Assembly (NCBI GenBank): GCA_011009095.1
Contig: VTPC01001018.1
Location: 1 to 64,000, forward strand
Source: Ignelater luminosus
Taxonomy: Eukaryota; Arthropoda; Insecta; Coleoptera; Elateridae
DNA: 64,000 nucleotides
Reading direction: 5' to 3'
The translations under genes were made by a program, and so were the position numbers. Within the stretch, counting starts at the first letter, position 1. Each line of letters starts with the position of its first letter. The notes under the pieces are model-generated. The model ran no database searches and was not told where the DNA came from. It saw nothing but the letters and a program-made list of their open reading frames with translations. Positions 55,464-64,000 of this stretch are shown one piece after another.

Positions 55464-57210
55464 TTATCTACGTACGGGTGGTTTCTTTTCCTCTTTTTCA
55501 TCTTTCTTTTGCTAAAAAAATATATGCAGTATCATTCTTATGTTGCAAGAAGTTTCAGGAAAAAAAGTTTGAAATCTGTTAAGTTAACGATAGTGTGATA
55601 TTTTCCTGAGCAGTGTTTATGAGTTTCCTGAAGGTAAACAAAAAGCTTCCATTTGTCTAATAAGTCGAGAACAAAATAACAAACTAAGAAATGCATCTCT
55701 TGACTGTGGTATGGTGCAGTACTTTTATAGTCTATAACAATCTCTGTTATTTTGTAGCAAAAAAGTCATAAAAATGATGATGGTAATAATGATAATGAAG
55801 AGAAAATATGTTTGTTTCACTTTAAAACAAATGAACAAAAATAGCTAGATGAGGTGCTTCATTTTGAAACTTCTCCGTCTTCTAAAAATTAACTTTGCTA
55901 GAACACTTATTAAATTCTAGAAAATATTTTGTTTTCAGAAAAAATATCATTAGGAATATTATGCTTAGAGTAATTGAGAAACTTACTTCAGATATGTCTT
56001 TTGGTAGGGGTATTGCAAAAGCATTAATCAAAAATAATAATCAATGATTGAAGATGCAAGGGAGAACAAAAAAATTTGAAACCGAACATTTTGTGTACCG
56101 TTAATCAGTTAAGAAATGCGTCTCTAGTCAGTTGAAGGTTACTGTAACAGTCTTGATGAACCAATATAGTGTGTCTGATGGATTTAAGTGTCATAGCTAG
56201 TAAATAGGTTACGAAGCAAATTAAAGTTATCAGTCTTGATTAAATCTTGTGTAATACTAATTTCTGACTGTAAAAAATAGTCATTTGTGTTAACTGCTTT
56301 TGCAAGCAAGGGCTGCTCTTCTATAAAGATGAGATTGTTTCATAAGGGCAGAAACAAAATGAAATCCAAGCTGTAGAAGAAGAAAAGAAAACAACACAGA
56401 CTAATTTGATAGGGGGGGATCCCATAGATACGAACAAATCTCTACATCAATTTCTTGGTATCTACAGATGAGGACACAAGATTATAAGACAGATCGAGGC
56501 ATGATGAAGAAATAACATTATTATTAGGTGATGTATACTTAAGAGAAAGTATAAGCATATCTAACAATAATTTAAGAAATCTTATTCAAAAACAAAGGTA
56601 GAAAAATAATAAAATATTATTGCATAAAGACTAATATAAATTCAAAGCTACTTACGTCAGCTCCTGGCAAACCGCAATCCATAAGACCTTTTTTTATTTC
56701 GTCTGGATCCATCCTTTTAGTATTTGCAAGATCTTCAACAAACTTTACAAACTGATTGAAGCTTATGGTTCTTTTTCTACAAGTATTTTATTCATATGTG
56801 AGTTCTAATTATACAATTGAAATTATGGTAGTTTTAAATAAATCCGAAGAATTTTCCTCACTTGCAGATAAGCAACAGTACGAGGACTGTCCAGATACTG
56901 GACTAAAGAATCAGAATAAGATATTTTGTCCTGGTATAGTTTTAGAATTTTCAAATCAATCTTTAACATGTCTTTGTATCAAGGAAATAAGGACTTACTA
57001 AAGCTAAAAACCAATAGCTAGAGCGTACTTCATTTTATTAAAGCAAACTCCTGTATCGGTATTTGTAATTTTTCGTCCATCAAGAAGTTGGGCTTGCTTT
57101 AGCCATTTATCGACATTTGTAAGGGTTATTGTTTTGCCATCTGATTTGTCATCACCGTATCGAGAAAAATTGGCAAACTGTTGTTCTAAATTCATACCAC
57201 CAGAAGCCAT
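55464..57210 (-). CDS. TPPP-like protein, copy 2, with replaced C-terminus
   Basis: Exons 57210-57029, 56776-56656 and 55511-55464 give 116 residues. The first two exons are clear p25-alpha: MASGGMNLEQQFANFSRYGD, TDTGVCFNKMK, and RTISFNQFVKFVEDLA up to CGLPGAD. Exon 1 has the same length (182 bp) as copy 1. The expected third exon (DRLTDTS-YTG, GKGKG) is absent. Instead an in-phase 48-bp exon after a good acceptor encodes QKKDEKEEKKPPVRR and a stop. The conserved C-terminal part, important for tubulin and GTP binding in the family, is therefore missing. The last exon is short and rests on splice consensus and phase alone. Confidence 0.75.
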
Positions 57211-57700
57211 AGTTAAATTCTATATATTTCTCTTCTCCTGTTCTTATAAGACTCTACAAAAGATTTAATAAATCAAATTGACAATATAATAAATTAATGT
57301 TTTAGGTTAATGTTTACAAAAATGTGGCATTGTCAAATAAACGAGTTTCTTGATGTTGTTTAATCGATTAGGTTGCCATGTAGTAGTTGCTATAGTTTGT
57401 TCTTTATTTATTGTGTGTTTCAGATTTAGCCATTTTCTCATTCTTTTTAGATTGCATGCGATACAAAGACGACTAGAATTATGAGCATGTTGAATACATC
57501 TGTTCACTACAACATGGTTTCTATTCATGCGAAGGAGTTTTATTATTTAATAGAATTATTTATTACTTGACACTTTTAACTTTAAATTATAAAATTTTAC
57601 CAATAATTTCCTAAAGAACATCAACTTTCTGCCGGGGAGCACAAAAGCGTGCGCAGCCCAAAATAAAATTTTTTGACCAATTTCAATTAATATATATTAA
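57211..57700. other. Upstream region of TPPP copy 2
   Basis: AT-rich, no exon seen. A half X-box-like gttgccatg at about 57372 is incomplete. The LINE 3' end begins near 57660-57710. Confidence 0.35.
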
Positions 57701-59785
57701 TGCAATTTATTTAATTTAATAATTCAACAATATATAGTGTCTGACGACGCTCTACGGCAGCCAGTCTCCATTTGTTCCATTCACCTTCTGCTAGATTTCT
57801 TTTCGACATGGTTCTCAAAATTCCTTTTTTCCATGTGTTTGGGAGTCGCCCTCTTTTCCTTCTTTTCGTCGGGTTCCATAACTTAATTAAACGCGGTAAT
57901 CTTTCTTGTCCCATACGTTGAACATGGCCATAATATATTAATTGCTTAGATTTTATTTCGCAATTATAGTATTTGACATTTTCATAATTTCTCTTATTTT
58001 TTCATTTTTAACTCTTTCTATTCTTGATACTTTCACCGATCTTTTTAGGTAGTCTATTTCTGTCGCTAATAACTTTTTTTCTTCTGCTGAATGGAATTCA
58101 ACATTTTTGTTACTGCTCTTCCTTTATTTATTCTATCTTGTATTATTATGTTATGTTTTTCATCCTGATGTATTTTGATTCCCAGATTCTTCTACTGCTT
58201 CTATCTTCTGCCCTTCTTCTAATATCATATCTTGTCCTGTTTTTCCAATAGCTATGTAGTTTGTTTCCTTTAAGTTTATTTAAAGGCCCCATTTTTCATA
58301 TTCCTCCTTCAGTTTCTACATCATGTAATTCATATCATCTTCATCTTGTGATATTACTACCTGGTCATCGGCATAGTGTAGTGTGTAAACGCCAGTATCC
58401 TTTACTGTTAGTCCTATTCCGCAGCACTTCCTTTTCCATTGTTTTAGCACTGCGTCCAAATATATGCGGAAGAGGCTATGCGAAAGACATCCTTGTCGAA
58501 GTCCTTTGGTGATTTTAAATGGTACCAAGAATTCTTTCTCTACTTTAACTTTTGATCTGCAGTCTGGGTATAGTTTTTTAATAGCTTTAATAAGGGTACT
58601 ATTAATATTTGTGTTTCAATACTTCCCAAAGTTTTAGAATTGGCATATTGTCGTACGCTTTGGTGACATCGACAAAGAATAAATGTTTTTCCCCACCCAC
58701 TGCTTTCCTTTTCTCAATTAATTGTGTTATGCAGAAGATATTATCGATAGTCGATCTTTCAGCTTTAAAGCCATATTGTTCTTCACTTTCGAATGGTCTA
58801 TAATTGTCATCTATTAGTTTTGTTAGTATCCTTCCATATAATCTACTTAGCGTGCTAGTTATAGAGATCTCTCTGTAATTATTATTACAGTCTGATTTGA
58901 ATCCTTTTTTATGTATAGAAATAATCTACGCTTCTTTCCAAACTTTTGGTATTTGTTCTCCCTTAATATATCTATTAAACAGCTTTGTCAGCATACGAGT
59001 TAGTTTTTCCGTTCCATTTTTTATTAATTCTGCAGAAATGCCTCTTGGGCAGGAAAATGTGTCGTTTTTCATTTTTTTGATTGCATCTTTAATTTCCTGT
59101 TCCTGTATCTCTATCCTTTCACCTTGTATTCTATAATTTTCATCTAGTTGTTGACTTTTATTTTCATCTCTTTGTTCTTGTAATAAGTTGCTGTAATGTT
59201 CTTTTAATTTTGCAGTGACTATAATTTTCATGTATGGTTGTTCTCGTGCTTGCGATCTTAGGTTTTTAAATAATTTTCACAACTTTTTAAATTTGTTGTA
59301 CAGTTTTTGATTTTGTACTTTCATGTCTTCTGAAGTTTCATTTCATTATAACGTGTCTTTCTTCTTTTTGTTGTTTTGTTTTATTCCTAAGGCTTCTTTT
59401 GCAGCATTTTGTATGGCGCTAATTATATGTTCGTAAATTTCTTCTGTTGTCCAGTTATCTATTTCTTCTTGTAGTCTTCTGTTTAGCCTATTTTTGTACA
59501 GTAGTTTTGTGCTTTCGTGTTCAAAGCTTTGTAGGTTATATTGTTGATATAATACTATCTCCTTTTCATGATATTTTTTGTTCGAGTTATTTGTTTTGTT
59601 ATATTTGTATTTAATTTCTGCCCCAACAAAATAGTGATTACTTTCACATTCTAAATCCCGAACGTCCTGTACTTTAAGTTTCGAGTTTTGTCTTACTATT
59701 ACATAATCGATTATGGACGACCGTTGTCTAGCTTCCTCTCTTCTTGTAACTTTACGTATAGTTTTATGGCGGAAGAAACTATATA

Positions 59786-60660
59786 CGAGGTGTGTGAGAA
59801 AAGTAATGAGACTGGCAATACTGCGGAAGATCTGGCAACGTTGTGTCTACCGGCCTGTGCTAAACCGGTTTGTTTATCGCTTCCACTTCCTCAGTCCTAG
59901 TTACAACTCCGTACAGCTAACACATTATTTTTGACAGCGCTATCAGTGAAGTTGTGTTTTTGTTGTGTGTTACAGAAATGGAGCATCGGAATTTAGAGCA
60001 ACGTTGTGCAATAAAGTTTTGTGTTAAACTTGGTGAATCCGCGAGTGTGACTTTTGAAAAGTTGAAACAGGTCTATGGGGAACAGTGCTTATCAAGAGCA
60101 CAAGTTTTCCGCTGGCACAAATCATTTTTGGACAGCCGAGAACACTTTAAAGATGAACCTCGCTCAGGGAGACCTTCAACTTCAAAAACTGACGAAAACG
60201 TTGAACGTGTGAGGGCTCTTGTGAGATCAGACCGTCGTTTAACAATAAGGATGATGAGTGAACAGTTAAATTTAAACACTTTCACCGTGCATCAAATTTT
60301 GACAGACATCATGACAATGCTCCGTGTCACACAGCAATTTCCATCAGTGAATTTTTGACCTGAAAACGCATTACTGTTGTTCCTCATCCTTGTGACTTTT
60401 TCCTTTTCCCAAAATTGAAACATGTCCTAAAAGGACGTCATTTTGGAACTCTGGAAAACATTCAAAAGACTGTGACCGACCAGTTAAAAGCCATACCAGT
60501 TGAAGACTTTCAGCGCTGCTACCAAGAGTGGGAGCAACGACTCGGCCGGTGTATAGCTGTCCAAGGGAACTACTTTGAAGGGGATAACATTGTTGTTTGA
60601 AAAAAAATAAAAACTTTGGTTAGTATGAAATCAGTCTCATTACTTTTCTCACATACCTCG
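59786..60660 (+). mobile_element. Internally deleted mariner inside the LINE
   Basis: 875 bp, flanked by TA on both sides. The roughly 30-bp TIRs (left start cgaggtgtgtgagaaaagta, right as reverse complement cgaggtatgtgagaaaag) are nearly identical. It inserted after the LINE, interrupting its endonuclease/RT linker. A different mariner lineage from the element at 32755-34048, since the terminal sequences are unrelated. Confidence 0.88.
59978..60600 (+). pseudogene. Mariner transposase remnant
   Basis: The N-terminal DNA-binding part is good: MEHRNLEQRCAIKFCVKLGE, AQVFRWHKSFLDSRE, DEPRSGRPSTS. It runs to HQILTD, where a deletion joins directly to the DNAPCHTAIS block in another frame, removing the first catalytic Asp. 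A second deletion removes YSPDLAP before DFFLFPKLK. The C-terminal end (GRCIAVQGNYFEGD) survives. Not functional, but its ends could be moved by a related transposase. Confidence 0.85.
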
Positions 60661-60995
60661 TATTATTCGTAATATGTGAGACTCGCACAGAGCAATTAGT
60701 CTTTGCTCACTATCATTCAGGTTTTCTTCTCCGAATCTTCCAACTACGAGGTGATAGTTTTTTGGTCCTATCCGAGCGTCTAAGTCTCCAAGAATTATAA
60801 TTTCTCTATTATTTCCGATCATTCTTAGGTGGTTATTTAATAATTCATAGAATTGATCTTTTATTTCTACTCTCCCGTCTTCGTTAGGTGCATATATTCC
60901 AAAAATTGCAATTTTGTGACCCATATGGTTGATGCATACAATTATTATTGTTTCATTTATGGCTTTCCAATTTGTTATTTTGTTTTTCATTTATA

Positions 60996-61915
60996 AATAA
61001 TAGGCAACAAATCTCAATACTAATTTTTGACGTTGCATTACCAGAAGCTGTAGGTACAGCCAGACGAGTTTGATATAATAAAAAGGCGGTGACGAGTGTA
61101 AAACACTTTATTTTAATATTCCAGTTTTACTGTTAGGTAATGAAAAGAATAAATATGTTTTACTTCAACTTTAATGTAACTTCATTTTGTATATAAACAA
61201 CATAAACAACTACTAGTTGCCAAGGTTGCATACCCGCCAACTATATAATATTTTATTGCATTCTAACCGAGTTAAAGCTTGAATGTATCAATACTTACCT
61301 CCACAAAGTCTACGTAACCTAACGTGTTCTTAGAATTTACCATAATAACACTTATCATCAATTGCTATCGGCAACTTGACAACCGTGACGTGAATTGCTT
61401 GCTGTAGAACATATTGAACTCAGTGCTCCAGTCAAGTAGTTTATGTATTTGTCTCCATTATTGCTCTATATTATGTTACAAACTATTTGATTGTAGCTTT
61501 CTTTAAAGCTTTATCATTATTTGACAAGCTAATTAAATCTGATTGTGTTAAGACTGTGTAAATATACTTTTTACCTCCAAACTTTTCTGTGAACTGTTTT
61601 TTGTCCTAGAGCTGAGTCTATACTTTGGTATAGTTAATTGTTCAAATTCATTCTTTACAGTCTTAAATAAAGCAGAAGTTGGCAAACCAGAGTTGATTAC
61701 TTGACCTTTCCCTTAGCAGAATAAATATTTTCGTTGTTATAGTGATTGTCAAGTAATTTTGATTAAAAGATATTTTTTAAACAAATCAATTTGCAGTGAA
61801 ATACAAATTTCAATTTTTTTCTTCAATAACAAACTGTGATTCAAGAAAAGGCTCTTAAGAATATATCAAACGACAATAACCGCATGGTGTTGCAATAAAT
61901 AAACTAAAGCAGAAA
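60996..61915. other. Intergenic region
   Basis: AT-rich. The repetitive phrases at about 61200-61260 (tactagttgccaaggttgc) were checked for factor sites without a convincing result. No gene. Confidence 0.35.
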
Positions 61916-62083
61916 ATGTCTTCGACGAGCTTGCTCATAATTTCAAAGGAGACAGTTAAAGCGGACAAGTTAATTGGTACTATTGCAATGCACTACTCTA
62001 GGAAAGTCAAGCTTCTTTCAACTTTAATAGATGATAAATGGGAGTTAATGACTCTAAAAGTATGTGTTGCGTGTAACAGTTAA
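61916..62083 (+). CDS. Possible small exon or micro-ORF, unrecognised
   Basis: 55-codon ORF, MSSTSLLIISKETVKADKLI onward, with balanced composition unlike the AT-driven ORFs nearby. A good donor-like gtatgtg follows codon 48 (LMTLK), so it could be a first exon. No downstream exon was found before TPPP copy 3, which is on the other strand, and no family is recognised. Confidence 0.22.
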   Translation: MSSTSLLIISKETVKADKLIGTIAMHYSRKVKLLSTLIDDKWELMTLKVCVACNS

Positions 62084-62426
62084 TTTTACCATCACGCAAC
62101 CTTAAGTTTTGATAGTGTACTACGAACCTGATAGTCAAAAATGAGTTTAAAAATAATTTCGTAGTTCAATCACATTCAGTCATTTAACGACCATAACATT
62201 AATACTACTTACTACAAATGGAATCCTACATAGTATTTTTACGTTCGTTCTCATAGTATCAGAAAACAGAAAAATCAATTTACTTACTATGATTTATTTC
62301 TTATAATAAGCTAAAATCATAAAACACAAATCAAATGGATTTCTGTTAAATAGAAGGTTTTGTCTTAATGTAGCAATTCACATTATTATAACAAACTTGA
62401 GAAGTTGAAAAAAATCATTATCATTA

Positions 62427-62807
62427 TCATTCTTGTTGTTGTTGACGAGTCTCATCATATGTATCAGCATTATGATAACCAGTGACGTATCCTCTATCAT
62501 CTGCAACATCTTCTCTACCAGCTATACCTTTACCTTTACCACTTTCATCAAATCTTTCTTTATGCGTTCCCGTATATTGGGTTGTATCGGTAAGACGGTC
62601 AACCCCTCCAACTTTTACGGCTTGCTAAATAAATACAAAATTATTGTCAACTGATATACAATTATTCAAAAACTTACCGTAGCTTGATTATATCCAGGAA
62701 ATCCACACGCAGTCAGTTTGATTTTCATCTCTTCAGAGCTGAGCTTCTTGTACTTGGCCAGTTCGTCGACGTATTTTACAAATTGTGGGTAGCTCAGTGT
62801 TCTTGAT
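62427..62807 (-). CDS. TPPP: TPPP (p25-alpha), copy 3, partial at the window edge
   Basis: Exons 62807-62678 and 62624-62427 encode the second and third parts of a canonical [34 protein letters not shown], then [28 protein letters not shown] and a Gln-rich end. Exon 2 is 130 bp, as in copy 1, with the same phases. The first exon (MASGG...) is not found between 62810 and 64000 on the minus strand, so it lies beyond the window after an intron of more than 1.1 kb. The C-terminal exon is very similar to that of copy 1. Confidence 0.9.
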
Positions 62808-62932
62808 CTATAAAAAAAATTTATAAATGTTTTATGTTTAAAACTGTGAGTCTGGACTGGATAGAATATTGAGTCTACAGACATATTTATAAGATTTAGT
62901 GTATTCCACTTCAATTTAAATGCTTCAGGCAT

Positions 62933-64000
62933 CTACTGACTAGGAGCCTTTAAAAATGAGTTACAACAATAAATTTCTAACATTTAGAATACACGCACAA
63001 TAAATAGTATTTCTTTTAATAGTTTTTTCTTTCTAGATGCTCCAGAATAACGTGGTTATAGTGTACTCATAAAACACCTTGCCTAAAGTATCATAAATCA
63101 TAGAAATAAATTATTATATGCTATACATTTCCATTACAACATTAAATTTATCTAATTTTCTATTCAGTTCTATAAATATCAAAAACATTCTACGCCTGTT
63201 TTTGTTAACAATACCCTATTAATTTGGAAGTATACGGTTCATGTTATACAAAGTGATGAGAATGATTGATTGATGAAAGCTCGCCGTCAAAGTTTAAGAA
63301 AACATTTTTCTTGCGTTGACAGTTCCTAGCCTATTCAGGTTTGAAAAGAAGAGGAAATCAGTGCTTTAAATATTGACGGCAAATGTAATATTAGAATTGT
63401 GTGACTGAATTAATATTAATAATAAAAATTGCACGTAAATGCAATAAAAATCGAATATTCAAATACAAATATTCCAAGTCCCGCGTAGACTTTCCAGTAG
63501 AATAGAGTGACAAAACTTTTCCCCCTCAAGCATCGTTTTAACTTTTCATGACAGTTATTAAAAATTTGACTTTTCATAACGAAATTAAAGATTCATGTCC
63601 AATTCAAAAATTGAAACTAAAAAGTTTATGCAACCCAAATTGCATTCTCGAGGTTAATATAATTGTACTGTGCGTGCTTTTATCCCTGATATTGTTATTA
63701 TTCTTAAAACCAATGAGAACAGATACAAAAAATTAGATTAAAAGAAAGTTGCCTATTTTGAATATAAGTTTTTGACGTGTTTATTTGAAATTGAGAAAAT
63801 TCATAAAGTGGAAAGGAAGAAAACACCAACTACTTTAGTACAAAATATGAAGGTATCATGATGAAAGCAAATCACTTCGTGGAACGCCTACTTGATCATG
63901 ATACCGCGGAATAGCTCGTCTTAAATAAGCCGTTTCTCTTTTGCTTTAGAAAATTGCTGGATAAAAAGCAACAACAAAACACAAAAAGAGACTCATTCAT
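62933..64000. other. Presumed intron 1 of TPPP copy 3
   Basis: AT-rich, no first exon recognised. An open plus-strand frame at 63548-63736 has a hydrophobic stretch but no support. Confidence 0.4.

Larger units (their letters stand above)
57660..60995 (-). mobile_element. 5'-truncated non-LTR retrotransposon (LINE) with APE and RT, interrupted by mariner
   Basis: On the minus strand, from 60990 downward: an endonuclease part with IAIFGIYAPNED and IIILGDLDARIG, the segment SSIIDYVIVRQNSKL, then after the mariner insertion a linker, reverse transcriptase with GFKAERSTIDNIF, FVDVTKAYDN, GLRQGC and the YADD catalytic box at about 58349-58360, and a C-terminal region ending RRKRGRLPNTWKKGILRTM and RRQTLYIVELLN at 57711. 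Frame shifts and stops make it inactive. The 5' end of the endonuclease is missing at about 60995. Lies between TPPP copies 2 and 3. Confidence 0.82.

Noticed and set aside
57372..57385. Second X-box upstream of TPPP copy 2
   Set aside because: Only the first nine positions (gttgccatg) match. The second half-site is absent.
63548..63736. Plus-strand ORF with a hydrophobic C-terminal stretch
   Set aside because: Lies in the presumed intron of TPPP copy 3, with no upstream context or similarity. Chance ORF more likely.
1..64000. tRNA, rRNA, CRISPR arrays or bacterial operon features
   Set aside because: I saw no tRNA B-box-type words in a cloverleaf context, no rRNA similarity and no regularly spaced short repeats. 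The window is eukaryotic.

Overview
The window is insect nuclear DNA. It is AT-rich and carries interrupted genes with short GT-AG introns, a ribosomal protein gene whose first coding exon is only the ATG, several insect-type single-copy genes, and many transposon relics (mariner, MITEs, hAT, PIF/Harbinger, Ty3/Gypsy, LINE). I cannot name the species or order. A 10-base run of N at 19986-19995 shows this is an assembled scaffold.

Layout. 1-2420: GC-rich block, then a 1-kb element with terminal inverted repeats. 2900-3900: RpL18. 4000-9200: mostly non-coding, with a decayed Harbinger-like relic. 9220-15760: dense housekeeping cluster of PSTK (-), a small AN1 zinc-finger gene (+), TMEM104 (-), PDCD5 (+) and TMX3 (-), arranged as divergent and convergent pairs with little space between. 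16050-35760: two tandem minus-strand SLC6-like transporter genes, A (16051-25493) and B (26138 to about 35764). Each has a last intron of about 5 kb before a short tail exon, and these introns are full of transposon debris. An apparently complete mariner lies in an intron of B. 36000-38480: repeats and no genes. 38489-42280: AHI1 (jouberin, -), sharing a 446-bp divergent promoter region with PIP4P1/TMEM55 (+, 42727-43865). 45500-52110: hAT/ZBED relic, a 0.5-kb tandem duplication and Harbinger remnants. 53281-64000: three TPPP (p25-alpha) genes, the third running off the right edge, separated by a 5'-truncated LINE that holds an internally deleted mariner.

Most genes are unrelated housekeeping functions: translation (RpL18), Ser-tRNA(Sec) phosphorylation (PSTK), ER oxidative folding (TMX3), PI(4,5)P2 dephosphorylation (PIP4P1), cilia (AHI1) and microtubule bundling (TPPP). 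The observations most worth a second look are: the SLC6-like pair, in which the canonical TM1 and TM8 sodium-site residues appear to be replaced; frame breaks at homopolymers in transporter B; a perfect 14-bp RFX X-box just upstream of AHI1; a TPPP paralogue that has exchanged its conserved C-terminal exon for a short Lys-rich tail; and an intact-looking DD34D mariner with perfect 29-bp ends.

Limits. All exon models were assembled by eye from splice consensus, phase and family resemblance. No alignment, database search or expression evidence was available.
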